This document shows positions 1 through 7,150 of a stretch of DNA of 19,899 bases, in pieces. This DNA is from JBJHBP01 sp050485685 (GTDB lineage: Bacteria > Pseudomonadota > Gammaproteobacteria > Steroidobacterales > Rariloculaceae). The stretch lies in assembly GCA_050485685.1 (NCBI GenBank), contig JBJHBW010000034.1, positions 1 through 19,899 of the forward strand, read 5' to 3'. Numbering within the stretch: position 1 is the first letter of the stretch; every line of letters starts with the position of its first letter. The position numbers were made by a program, and so were the translations under genes. The notes below the pieces were generated by a model that made no database searches, had not been told where the DNA came from, and saw nothing but the letters and a program-made list of their open reading frames with translations.

Positions 1-1
1 G

Positions 2-75
2 TGGAGCGGGTGATGGGAATCGAACCCACGTCATCAGCTTGGGAAGCTGAGGTTCTACCATTGAACTACACCCGC
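2..75 (-). tRNA. glyU: tRNA-Gly, anticodon CCC
   Basis: Read on the minus strand this folds as a full cloverleaf. The acceptor arms GCGGGTG (69-75) and CACCCGC (6-12) pair perfectly. The D-arm carries the AGTTCAATGGTAGAA pattern, the T-arm holds GGTTCGATTCC, and the anticodon stem TCAGC/GCTGA closes the seven-base loop TTCCCAA, which places CCC at positions 34-36. The 3' CCA is encoded (complement of 2-4). The sequence closely resembles E. coli glyU, which reads GGG codons. Without the CCA the gene spans 5-75. It is transcribed away from trmB. Confidence 0.97.
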
Positions 76-88
76 CCGCTGGAAAGCG

Positions 89-117
89 ACCATACCGCAA
101 CTTCCGGCCGCTTAGAA
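89..117 (-). promoter_or_regulatory. candidate promoter of tRNA-Gly
   Basis: On the minus strand TTCTAA (112-117) is followed after 17 bases by TATGGT (89-94). Transcription would start about seven bases before the mature tRNA 5' end at 75, with a GC-rich discriminator as usual for stable RNA promoters. The -35 matches only three of six consensus bases and the -10 four of six, so this is a position-supported guess. Confidence 0.4.
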
Positions 118-124
118 TACCCGC

Positions 125-955
125 ATGGAAACCACTCACCATCGCAGAATTCGCAGCTTCGTACGCCGTCCGGGGCGTATCACGGTCGCCCAGCAGCGCG
201 CCCTGTCGGACCTGATGCCGCGCTGGGCCGTGCCGGCCGAGCCCGAAAGGCTGGACCTGCCCGCGCTGTTCGGCCGTGATGCACCGCGGGTACTGGAAAT
301 CGGCTTCGGGGATGGCGAGGCGCTGTACACCAGCGCGGTCAATCACCCCGACATCGATTATCTGGGAATAGAGGTGCACGAGCCGGGCATAGGCCATCTG
401 CTGGTGCTGCTGAGCCGCGCAGAGCTGACCAATGTGCGCATTGCCGATCGCGATGCCGTGGATGTGATTGCGCACCGTCTTGCCGAGCACAGCATGGATG
501 CAGTGAACCTGTTCTTTCCCGATCCCTGGCCCAAGAAACGCCACCACAAAAGACGCATCGTGCAGCCTGAATTCATCGCCGGCATCGCCCGCATACTCAA
601 GCCCGGCGGCCTGTTTCATATCGCGACCGACTGGGACGACTATGTGCGCCATTGCCTTGAGCAGATGGCCGCGGCTTCCGGGTTCGCGCCGCTGGACGCA
701 GCCGAGCTGAACAACGATCCCCTCGCTTTCCGGCCACCCACGCGCTTTGAACGGCGCGGCCGTCGGCTGGGTCACGACGTCACCGATCTGTACTATCGCC
801 GCAGCCATGAGGCCGTGAGCACAATCGGCCCAGGCAGCCGGAGTGACGCTGACAGCCTGACCGGCACCGACGGCAAGGGTGGCGCTGGCAGCACTGGCAG
901 CACTGGCAGCACTGGCAGCACTGGCAGCACTGGCAGCACTGGCAGCACTGTATGA
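125..955 (+). CDS. trmB: tRNA (guanine-N7-)-methyltransferase TrmB with GST-repeat tail
   Basis: TrmB transfers a methyl group from S-adenosylmethionine to N7 of guanine 46 in the tRNA variable loop; it acts in the cytoplasm. The 276-residue product starts with a basic segment (RRIRSFVRR, residues 7-15) typical of gammaproteobacterial TrmB. It then has the SAM-binding loop EIGFGDGE (58-65), GIEVHEPGIG (81-90), the family signature FPDPWPKKRHHKRR (131-144) and TDWDDY (168-173). The conserved fold ends near DLYYRR (221-226), so the last 50 or so residues are extra. They are low-complexity and finish in seven GST tripeptides encoded by a 9-bp tandem repeat, followed by Val and stop. Family members are usually about 215-240 residues. 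No clear ribosome binding site precedes the ATG, but alignment with the family N-terminus supports it. The AmpG-like gene follows after nine bases, suggesting co-transcription. Confidence 0.96.
   Translation: METTHHRRIRSFVRRPGRITVAQQRALSDLMPRWAVPAEPERLDLPALFGRDAPRVLEIGFGDGEALYTSAVNHPDIDYLGIEVHEPGIGHLLVLLSRAELTNVRIADRDAVDVIAHRLAEHSMDAVNLFFPDPWPKKRHHKRRIVQPEFIAGIARILKPGGLFHIATDWDDYVRHCLEQMAAASGFAPLDAAELNNDPLAFRPPTRFERRGRRLGHDVTDLYYRRSHEAVSTIGPGSRSDADSLTGTDGKGGAGSTGSTGSTGSTGSTGSTGSTV
887..949 (+). repeat. 9-bp tandem repeat, 7 units, inside trmB 3' end
   Basis: Seven perfect head-to-tail copies of GGCAGCACT run from 887 to 949 and encode (Gly-Ser-Thr)7. The array ends four bases before the trmB stop codon. 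Because the unit is a multiple of three, a gain or loss of copies changes only the length of the tail and keeps the stop in frame. Perfect identity between copies implies recent expansion by slippage. Confidence 0.97.
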
Positions 956-964
956 TACGCCGCG

Positions 965-2356
965 ATGCGTGACGCCTCTGCAACCGCTGCCGACACCGGC
1001 TATCTGCGCCTGTTCCTGGACCGTCGCCTCGCCTATATATTCGCGCTCGGATTCGCCAGCGGTTTTCCGTGGGCCGTCATAGGCAGCACGTTCAGCTTCT
1101 GGCTTTCATCAGCCGGACTGACGCGCGCGAGCATAGGCGTGCTCGGCAGCGTCACCGTGATCTTCGCGCTGAACTTCCTGTGGGCGCCGCTGATGGATCG
1201 CGTGCGCCTGCCGCTGCTGTGCCGTCGTTTCGGTCAGCGACGCGGCTGGATACTGCTGGCACAGGCCGGCATCGTGATCGGCACCGCTTCCATTGCGCTG
1301 GTGGACCTCACCTTGGGCGTCACCGCGGTGGTGATCTCGGCCGCGTTTGTCGTGTTCTCGGCGGCTACTCAGGATGTCGCCATCGATGCCTACCGCATCG
1401 AATCGATTCCTCGTGAAGAAGAGAAGAAGATGGCGGCAGGCTCAGCCGCGACGGCCGCCGGCTGGTGGACCGGTGCCGGTCTTCCCGGCGCATGCGCTTT
1501 CTTTGTCGCCGGCAGTACCGGCGACTGGTCCATCGCCTATCAATTCCTGGCCGGCGTCGCGCTGCTGCTGCTGATCATCACATTGTGCCTGCCGGAGCCG
1601 GTATCTGACCGTGAGCAACGGCAGGCCGAGGACGAGGCGCGGCTGCGCGAGGCGCTGACCGCAAAGGGCGGTTCGTATCTGGTCGCCTACACCGGCGCAT
1701 GGCTTGCCACGACGGTCGTGCAGCCGTTCGTCGAATTCTTCCGTCGCAACGGCTGGCGGCTGGCGCTGGCGATTCTCGGCTTCATCGTGCTGTTCAAGAT
1801 CGGCGAAGCATTCATGGGTCGCATGGCCGCGGTGTTCTATAACGAAATCGGCTTCACCGCCCAGCAGGTGGGCTGGATCAGCGGCATGATCGGCTGGGTC
1901 ACGATGGTGGGCTTCATTTTCCTCAGCGCGCTGATCAACGTGCGCATGGGCATCTTTCGCGGCCTTCTGATCAGCGGTATCGCGATGGCGCTGGCCAACC
2001 TGGTCTATTCGCTGATGGCCATCGTCGGCCCGAATCTCTATCTGTTCGCTTTTGCCGTCATTGTCGACAACTTTACGACCGCGTTCTCAACGGTCGCCTT
2101 CGTCGCATTCATCTCATTCCTGACCAGCAAGGTCTATACCGCGACCCAGTACGCGCTGATGGCATCGCTGGGGAATCTCAGCCGCACGACACTGGCGGCC
2201 GGCAGCGGCTTCATGGTGGACTGGCTGGACAGCTGGGCCGTGTTCTTCTTTCTCACGACGATCATGGTGATTCCCAGTCTCGTACTTCTGATTTCCATCA
2301 AACACACGCTGGTGCGGCGCATGGGTGCATTCTTTCACCGCGCGGCGGTGCCATGA
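965..2356 (+). CDS. ampG: AmpG-family muropeptide MFS permease
   Basis: This is an inner-membrane transporter of the major facilitator superfamily. AmpG proteins import GlcNAc-anhydro-muropeptides from the periplasm so that cell-wall fragments can be recycled, and they supply the inducer signal for AmpR-controlled beta-lactamases where these exist. The 463-residue product is strongly hydrophobic with about 12 predicted membrane segments. It shows the AmpG signatures LGFASGFPWAVIGSTFSFWL (28-47), FLWAPLMDR (71-79), GQRRGW (90-95) and ATQDVAIDAYR (134-144). E. coli AmpG is 491 residues. The ATG lies nine bases after the trmB stop without a visible Shine-Dalgarno, so expression may depend on readthrough from trmB. 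No beta-lactamase or ampR/ampD gene is in view. The exact substrate is inferred from family membership. Confidence 0.88.
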   Translation: MRDASATAADTGYLRLFLDRRLAYIFALGFASGFPWAVIGSTFSFWLSSAGLTRASIGVLGSVTVIFALNFLWAPLMDRVRLPLLCRRFGQRRGWILLAQAGIVIGTASIALVDLTLGVTAVVISAAFVVFSAATQDVAIDAYRIESIPREEEKKMAAGSAATAAGWWTGAGLPGACAFFVAGSTGDWSIAYQFLAGVALLLLIITLCLPEPVSDREQRQAEDEARLREALTAKGGSYLVAYTGAWLATTVVQPFVEFFRRNGWRLALAILGFIVLFKIGEAFMGRMAAVFYNEIGFTAQQVGWISGMIGWVTMVGFIFLSALINVRMGIFRGLLISGIAMALANLVYSLMAIVGPNLYLFAFAVIVDNFTTAFSTVAFVAFISFLTSKVYTATQYALMASLGNLSRTTLAAGSGFMVDWLDSWAVFFFLTTIMVIPSLVLLISIKHTLVRRMGAFFHRAAVP

Positions 2357-2373
2357 TGTCGGCCGACGGGATT

Positions 2374-2751
2374 CTATAACGCTCTGCAGCGCGCTTCGGT
2401 CAGCGTCCAGCGACGGCCATCGCCCTCATGTTCGAGTACGCAGCGCCCATCGACCACGAACAGCCTGAAACGCGAAGGTGTCTCCAGGCTGCGCCCGCCC
2501 ACCGGCGGCGCGGAAAGGCCACGCGGCACCGCCCGCTCTATCAGCAGCCATGAACTCGTGGTCAATGCATCATCCGCCAGCAGCACCGAATCGCTGCCCA
2601 CGGCGGCGGCAACGATGCGGGCCAGTTCCACGCGCGCCGCATCGTTCGGCTCCACCAGTACGCCGGGCGTTTCGGCGGCGCCGGGTGCGACACAGGCATG
2701 GATGCCCGCAAGCACCAACATCACGGCCATGGATCTGCGAAACGTCATCAT
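2374..2751 (-). CDS. small secreted protein of unknown function
   Basis: I do not recognise this 125-residue product. It begins with a positively charged start and a hydrophobic stretch (residues 8-19), a probable signal peptide, with possible cleavage after APGAA (26) or a weak lipoprotein site at Cys20 (IHAC). The rest has two cysteines (104, 122) that could form a disulfide in the periplasm, a stretch SRFRLFVVDGRCVLEHE (93-109) that looks like paired beta strands, and no catalytic motif I can name. Its ATG overlaps the stop codon of the upstream S41 protease gene (ATGA, 2748-2751), which points to translational coupling and perhaps a shared task in the envelope. A second ATG directly follows the first. 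The gene converges on the AmpG-like gene with 17 bases between the stops. Confidence 0.72.
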   Translation of the reverse strand: MMTFRRSMAVMLVLAGIHACVAPGAAETPGVLVEPNDAARVELARIVAAAVGSDSVLLADDALTTSSWLLIERAVPRGLSAPPVGGRSLETPSRFRLFVVDGRCVLEHEGDGRRWTLTEARCRAL

Positions 2752-4379
2752 GGCAGCGGCGTCAGTATGCGGTTCTGGAGCCAGTCGGGCCTGGGCACGA
2801 CCGGCTCCCGCAGCACCGCCTCCCCGGGCTTGGATGCGAATGAAGCCCCGCTGGCAGCACCGGAGCAGCTGCCTGAAGCACGGTACTGCAGGGCAGCGGC
2901 CAGTCGCGCTTCGCCGATATCTCCCAGCGCTCGTGAAAAGTCATCCGCGACCTGACAACCAGACGTGGTCGCCTCCGGGACGGTGACGCCGGGGACGGGG
3001 GTGAAGCCATCGGCGAAATCTCCGAATCCGGCATCGTTCTCACCCTGAAAGTGGGTGGCGAAATAGGTGGTGCCACAGTTGTCGGCCGGATAGAAACCGT
3101 AGGGCTTGCCGCAGGTCTGAGCGCCGATCTGTATGACCTCGACACCGACACCAAGCAGTCCGTTGATCACCGATTCGCTGGCCGAGCACGTATTGGCGCC
3201 TGTCAACACGAACACACGCGGCAGGTTAAGCGTTGGCAACGGCTGGCCGGAGGGCTCTGAGAAAATCGTGAAATCCAGGAACGGGATCGGAAACAGCGGT
3301 TCGCCAGTGAACGGATTGGTTGCCGGGTGTTTGTCGTTGAAGCGCTGGCGTTCAAACGTTCTGCCGGCCGTACTGGCGGGTCCTGCGATCATATAGGCCA
3401 GTTGCGACGCGATGGCCAGAAATCCGCCGCCGTTGTATCGGATATCGAGCACCAGGTCATCGACTCCCGCAGCCTGCAGCGTCGTGAATGCGCCGTAAAG
3501 CGACTGCTCGGCGGTTGCGATGTGATCGGTGAAGTGCACGTACCCGACCCGGCCGGTATCGGTATCCAGGACTTCCAGATGATTGACCGGATCTCTCTGC
3601 ACGACTGCCGAGACCAGCACGACGCTCTGCGTGGTGTTCGTGCCGGCAGCTGCGATGCTGAAGGTATAGACCTCTCCTGCCTGCGCAGGGAAAAGCGCCG
3701 CATTCAGCAGCTGGACGGCAGCGGCATCGCTGGCATTGACGGCATCCACGCCATTGATCTCCACCACGCGTGTGCCGCGCTCGATTCCCGCCAGCGCCGC
3801 CGGAGAGCCTGGCTGCACATAGGCCGCGACGATCTGCCTGGGCGGCGACGCATTCAGAATCGCCCACTGCACGCCATACCCGGCCGAGACGCCGGACTGC
3901 ACCTGCTGCCGGTACTCGGCGGTCGGCGCGCTGAAATGAAACCGGTCCTTCGGCTGCCCTGACGGTGAAAGCTCGAACGTCCGCATCAGATTGAAATAGG
4001 TCGGGGTCGAGTAACTGGCCGGATCACGATCGAGGATCTCGTCGTACCAGAGATAGAACTCGTGATGCCAGGAGCGCAGCCAGTAGTTCTCGTGCACATA
4101 CGTGCCAGCACGATCCGGGTATGGCTGGCCGGTGCTCGGGTCGGTGCCGGTGCGCGGCACTGCGCAATACGCCGCGAACGTTCCGGAAGGCATGAAAACG
4201 CCAGGGGACCACGGACCCGGTGCGCCCGCAGGTGGCGGCTGCGGCGGCAACGGATTCGCACCGCTGCCGGAAGAGCCACTGCCGCCGCCACAGGCGGCCA
4301 TCAGAACAGCAACGGCAAGCAGCCAGACCATGCGAAGAATCGGCCGCCGGGCCATTACCGGCATTGGCCAAAGCAACAT
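2748..4379 (-). CDS. S41-family (C-terminal processing) serine protease, lipoprotein
   Basis: The 543-residue product has a signal peptide with a clear lipobox (LMAAC, Cys30), then a Gly/Ser/Pro-rich linker, so it should be a periplasm-facing lipoprotein. A PDZ-like region covers about residues 165-260 (VQPGSPAALAGIERGTRVVE). The peptidase core follows: VLDIRYNGGG (310-319), TCSASESV (397-404) with Ser399 as likely nucleophile, and GKPYGF (424-429) with Lys425 as general base. The Ser-Lys spacing is close to that of tail-specific proteases. Several cysteines (72, 398, 423, 435, 475, 504) suggest disulfides outside the cytoplasm. The start at 4379 is chosen because GAGG lies five bases upstream; ATG at 4355 is an alternative that gives a more compact signal peptide. 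It lies 27 bases after xth and is coupled to the small secreted protein downstream. The substrate is unknown. Confidence 0.88.
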   Translation of the reverse strand: MLLWPMPVMARRPILRMVWLLAVAVLMAACGGGSGSSGSGANPLPPQPPPAGAPGPWSPGVFMPSGTFAAYCAVPRTGTDPSTGQPYPDRAGTYVHENYWLRSWHHEFYLWYDEILDRDPASYSTPTYFNLMRTFELSPSGQPKDRFHFSAPTAEYRQQVQSGVSAGYGVQWAILNASPPRQIVAAYVQPGSPAALAGIERGTRVVEINGVDAVNASDAAAVQLLNAALFPAQAGEVYTFSIAAAGTNTTQSVVLVSAVVQRDPVNHLEVLDTDTGRVGYVHFTDHIATAEQSLYGAFTTLQAAGVDDLVLDIRYNGGGFLAIASQLAYMIAGPASTAGRTFERQRFNDKHPATNPFTGEPLFPIPFLDFTIFSEPSGQPLPTLNLPRVFVLTGANTCSASESVINGLLGVGVEVIQIGAQTCGKPYGFYPADNCGTTYFATHFQGENDAGFGDFADGFTPVPGVTVPEATTSGCQVADDFSRALGDIGEARLAAALQYRASGSCSGAASGASFASKPGEAVLREPVVPRPDWLQNRILTPLP

Positions 4380-4406
4380 AGCGACCTCGGCAGTGCCGGC
4401 CTGGGT

Positions 4407-5186
4407 TCAGCCGGCTACATCAAGATCATAATCTATCGTCAGCGGCGCGTGGTCGGAGTAACGGTTGCGCTTGTAGATCGAAGCGCCCAGCACCCTGCCG
4501 GACAAATCGGCCGTCACCAGCTGGTAATCGAGACGCCACCCCACGTTCTTCTCCCATGCCCTGCCGCGATTGGACCACCAGGTGTACTGCTCCGGCTCCG
4601 GGTTCACTTCCCGGAATGCGTCCACCCAGCCACGCTGATCGAAAAGCTGATCCATCCAGGCACGCTCTTCCGGCAGGAAACCGGAATTTTTCTGATTCGA
4701 GCGCCAGTTCTTCAGATCGATGCTGCGGTGCGCGATATTCACATCGCCGCAGACGATCACCGGCAGCCCGCGGCCACGCAGCTCATCCATGTGGCGCTCG
4801 AAGCGATCGAGAAAGCGGTACTTCGCAGCCTGACGTATGTCGCCTGTGGTGCCGGACGGAAAATAGACACTGACAACGATCACGTCATCCAGCACCGCCT
4901 CCACATATCGGCCCTCGGCATCGAATTCCGGATCGCCGAAACCGATGGCGACATCCAGCGGCTCACGTCGGGTGTAGATCGCAACGCCGCTGTAGCCCTT
5001 CTTCTCGGCGCACGCAAGTTGACGATGCCAGGCGCGCGGCACGAACGGGCTGCCGTCGATCTGATCCGGCTGCGCCTTGAGCTCCTGCACGCACAGTACA
5101 TCGGCTTTCTGTTGTGCGAACCAGTTGAAGAAGCCTTTGCGCGCAGCGGAACGCAGGCCGTTGGCATTGAATGTGATGACTCTCAT
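4407..5186 (-). CDS. xth: exodeoxyribonuclease III (ExoIII/Crc family)
   Basis: Exonuclease III cuts the backbone 5' of abasic sites and degrades DNA from 3' ends in base-excision repair. The 259-residue protein has the full catalytic set of the EEP fold: Asn7 (NANGLR), Glu35 (VQELK), Tyr108 (VYFPSG), Asp148 and Asn150 (CGDVNIAH), Asp220 (WRLDYQ) and Asp245-His246 (YSDHAPL). Its length, wording and position beside pyrE match Pseudomonas Crc, an ExoIII homologue that has lost these residues and acts in catabolite repression with Hfq. Because the active site is intact here, I call it a nuclease. The gene is divergent from pyrE across 68 bases and leads a probable three-gene unit with the S41 protease and the small secreted protein. 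No strong ribosome binding site precedes the ATG. Confidence 0.94.
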   Translation of the reverse strand: MRVITFNANGLRSAARKGFFNWFAQQKADVLCVQELKAQPDQIDGSPFVPRAWHRQLACAEKKGYSGVAIYTRREPLDVAIGFGDPEFDAEGRYVEAVLDDVIVVSVYFPSGTTGDIRQAAKYRFLDRFERHMDELRGRGLPVIVCGDVNIAHRSIDLKNWRSNQKNSGFLPEERAWMDQLFDQRGWVDAFREVNPEPEQYTWWSNRGRAWEKNVGWRLDYQLVTADLSGRVLGASIYKRNRYSDHAPLTIDYDLDVAG

Positions 5187-5254
5187 GACAGGTGGACGTC
5201 GCAGGTTCCAGCAAAGGCGCTGTATGATACCGAAGCAATTGCAGGCGAGGTGTC
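5187..5254. promoter_or_regulatory. divergent xth/pyrE promoter region
   Basis: These 68 bases separate two divergent genes and must hold elements for both. On the plus strand TATGAT (5223-5228) resembles a -10 box and would start pyrE mRNA about 20 bases before its ATG, but I find no good -35 at the right distance. A GAGG ribosome binding site for pyrE is at 5247-5250. I see no convincing minus-strand promoter for xth and no pyrE attenuator hairpin with a T-run. Confidence 0.35.
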
Positions 5255-5908
5255 ATGAAGGCGTACAAGACGGAATTTCTCGATCTGGCGCTGGAGCTTG
5301 AAGTGCTTCAGTTTGGTGAGTTCAAACTGAAGTCCGGGCGCCTGAGTCCCTACTTCTTCAATGCCGGACGCTTCAACACCGGCTATGCCGCAGCCAAGAT
5401 CGGCCGCTGCTATGCGGCTGCCGTCGACACACTGAAGGATCTTGAGTTCGACATGCTGTTCGGGCCTGCCTACAAGGGTATTCCGCTGGTCGCCCTGACA
5501 GCCGCCGTGCTCGCGGAACATTACGATCGTGACTTCCCGTTCGCATTCAACCGCAAGGAAGCCAAGGATCATGGTGAGGGTGGCGCGGTGATCGGCGCGC
5601 CGCTTCAGGGACGCGTCCTGATTCTCGACGATGTCATCACTGCCGGTACCGCCATCAAGGAAGTGCTGGGTGTCATTCGCGAGGCCGGTGCCACACCTGC
5701 GGGTGTACTGGTCGCACTCGATCGCGAGGAAGTGGGCTCCAAGAGCCGGGTGGCAGCCAAAGACGAGCTGGAACAGGATCTCGGCATCCCCATCCGCAGC
5801 ATCGTGACTCTTACGGACCTCGTGGATCACCTGGAAGAGGATCCGGACTACGCCGAACAGCTGCCCTCGGTGCGCGCATATCGCAACCGCTACGGCGTGG
5901 GGCACTGA
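5255..5908 (+). CDS. pyrE: orotate phosphoribosyltransferase
   Basis: PyrE joins orotate to PRPP to give orotidine monophosphate, the fifth step of pyrimidine synthesis, in the cytoplasm. The 217-residue product matches the usual length (213 in E. coli). It shows the N-terminal LKSGRLSPYFFNAGRF segment that contacts substrate, the LFGPAYKGIPL loop, the flexible FNRKEAKDHGEGG loop with catalytic lysine, and the PRPP-binding motif RVLILDDVITAGTA. GAGG four bases before the ATG supports the start. Its place near dut, coaBC and radC is conserved in gammaproteobacteria, and its divergent pairing with an ExoIII/Crc-family gene matches Pseudomonas. No rph precedes it, so the E. coli rph-pyrE attenuation arrangement is absent. 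Confidence 0.97.
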   Translation: MKAYKTEFLDLALELEVLQFGEFKLKSGRLSPYFFNAGRFNTGYAAAKIGRCYAAAVDTLKDLEFDMLFGPAYKGIPLVALTAAVLAEHYDRDFPFAFNRKEAKDHGEGGAVIGAPLQGRVLILDDVITAGTAIKEVLGVIREAGATPAGVLVALDREEVGSKSRVAAKDELEQDLGIPIRSIVTLTDLVDHLEEDPDYAEQLPSVRAYRNRYGVGH

Positions 5909-6022
5909 CTTAAAAACCGTACACCGTTCGCAGATTGGCGCAAAAAACAGGCCCTGCACTTCATTTCGCAGGCAGATCTGGTATACGTGTACGCGTGGTC
6001 GGATCTATATGAGTTAACATAA

Positions 6023-6661
6023 GTGGGCACGAAAACACGCACATTCATTGCCGCGCTCGTGCTGTTCGCAGTGCCGGCCGCAGCCATCCTCGCCCAGCCT
6101 CTGTATCGCTGGGTCGATGATGACGGCGTGGTCCATTTCGGCGATCGCGTACCGCCGGAGTATGCCGATCGCAGCCGGCACCGACTGAACACTCAGGGCG
6201 TGGCCGTCGGTTATGAGGAAGGCGTCCTCAGCGATGAGGAACGTGCCGCTCAGGCCGAAGCTGCGGCTCTGGCTGAAGAAGAAGCACGCCAGCGGGCCGA
6301 GATTGCCCGTCGCGACCGCATGCTACTCGACACCTACCTGTCGGTCGCGGATATAGAACGTCTGCGCGATCAACGTCTGGAGCTGCTGGATTCCCAGATC
6401 CAGGTCACGCAGCTGTACGTGAACAATCTCAGGGAACGCCTGCAGCGCCTGCATGCCGAAGCGTCTCGCTACAGTCCCTACAATGAAAGCGAAGACGCTC
6501 CGCCGGTACCTTCAAATCTGGCACGTGAGATCTCCGAAACCCTGGGTTCGATCAACGTCTACGAGGACAGTCTCACGCGCACTCGTGCAGAGCAGGAGCA
6601 GATGCGCGAGAACTTCGCACGGGATATCGCGCGCTTTCGTGAGCTGCGCGGCGGGAGCTGA
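6023..6661 (+). CDS. DUF4124-domain exported coiled-coil protein
   Basis: This 212-residue protein has a signal peptide (residues 1 to about 24, with the hydrophobic run FIAALVLFAVPAAAILA) followed at once by a DUF4124 domain (LYRWVDDDGVVHFGDRVPPE). The rest is charged and rich in Glu, Arg, Ala and Leu (about residues 65-210), predicted to form long helices or coiled coil. DUF4124 proteins are common exported proteins of gammaproteobacteria with no firm biochemical role. The start is GTG at 6023; a weak GAG lies about nine bases upstream and no ATG gives the signal peptide. The 114 bases after pyrE contain an AT-rich part (TATACG near 5981, TATATGAG near 6008) that may hold a promoter, but no clear -35/-10 pair. 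In E. coli slmA occupies the place between dut and pyrE; this gene takes that position but is unrelated. Confidence 0.85.
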   Translation: MGTKTRTFIAALVLFAVPAAAILAQPLYRWVDDDGVVHFGDRVPPEYADRSRHRLNTQGVAVGYEEGVLSDEERAAQAEAAALAEEEARQRAEIARRDRMLLDTYLSVADIERLRDQRLELLDSQIQVTQLYVNNLRERLQRLHAEASRYSPYNESEDAPPVPSNLAREISETLGSINVYEDSLTRTRAEQEQMRENFARDIARFRELRGGS

Positions 6662-6678
6662 GGCTGAACGCTCTCAGC
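6657..6678. terminator. weak inverted repeat between convergent genes
   Basis: GCTGAG (6657-6662) and CTCAGC (6673-6678) can pair around a ten-base loop. The repeat contains the stop codons of both the DUF4124 gene and dut, which converge here. There is no T-run on either side, so any role in transcription termination is speculative. Confidence 0.25.
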
Positions 6679-7150
6679 GGGTGCCGGTGTGACCGAATCC
6701 GCCGGCGCCGCGACTGCTGTCGCCGAACGTTTCAACCACTTCAAACACGGCCGGTACTACCGGCACGATGACCAGCTGCGCAATCCGGTCGCCGGGCTCG
6801 ATGCGGAACGTGTCCTGCCCCCGGTTCCAGCACGAGATCATCAGCTCGCCCTGATAGTCCGAGTCGATCAGACCCACCAGATTACCGAGCACGATGCCAT
6901 GCTTGTGGCCAAGTCCGGAACGCGGCAGGATCAGCGCGGCCAGGCCCGGATCGGCGAGATGAATGGCAATGCCTGACGAAATCAGGCGACAGTCGCCCGG
7001 CGCAAGCTCCACCGGTTCCTCCAGACATGCACGCAGATCGGCGCCGGCTGATCCGTCGGTTGCCGGGGCCGGCAGCGGAAACTCTTTGCCAATGCGAGGA
7101 TCGAGAATCTTCAGCTGCACCTGCTGACGCTGACCTGCGCTCATCGTCAT
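6674..7150 (-). CDS. dut: dUTP diphosphatase (dUTPase)
   Basis: Dut hydrolyses dUTP to dUMP and pyrophosphate, which keeps uracil out of DNA and feeds dTMP synthesis. The 158-residue product carries all five motifs of the trimeric dUTPases: ATDGSAGADLRA (1), PRSGLG (2), GLIDSDYQGE (3, with the catalytic Asp), DRIAQLVI (4) and the flexible C-terminal RGAGGFGHTG (5). Its first ATG overlaps the coaBC stop codon (ATGA, 7147-7150), so the two are probably translated in a coupled way; a second in-frame ATG two codons later (7144) is possible. The order coaBC-dut is conserved in gammaproteobacteria. It converges on the DUF4124 gene with 12 bases between stops. Confidence 0.97.
   Translation of the reverse strand: MTMSAGQRQQVQLKILDPRIGKEFPLPAPATDGSAGADLRACLEEPVELAPGDCRLISSGIAIHLADPGLAALILPRSGLGHKHGIVLGNLVGLIDSDYQGELMISCWNRGQDTFRIEPGDRIAQLVIVPVVPAVFEVVETFGDSSRGAGGFGHTGTR

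Noticed and set aside
887..949. Repeat array as a CRISPR
   Set aside because: Units are 9 bp, contiguous and without spacers; it is a coding minisatellite.
945..965. TATGAT at the end of trmB as a -10 box giving leaderless ampG mRNA
   Set aside because: No -35 can be found because the upstream sequence is the GGCAGCACT array. The similar word before pyrE has the same problem, so this is probably coincidence.
4062..5258. 398-codon open frame on the plus strand
   Set aside because: It is antisense to xth and the S41 protease start, has no domain or start signal, and its open state follows from GC-rich third positions on the other strand.
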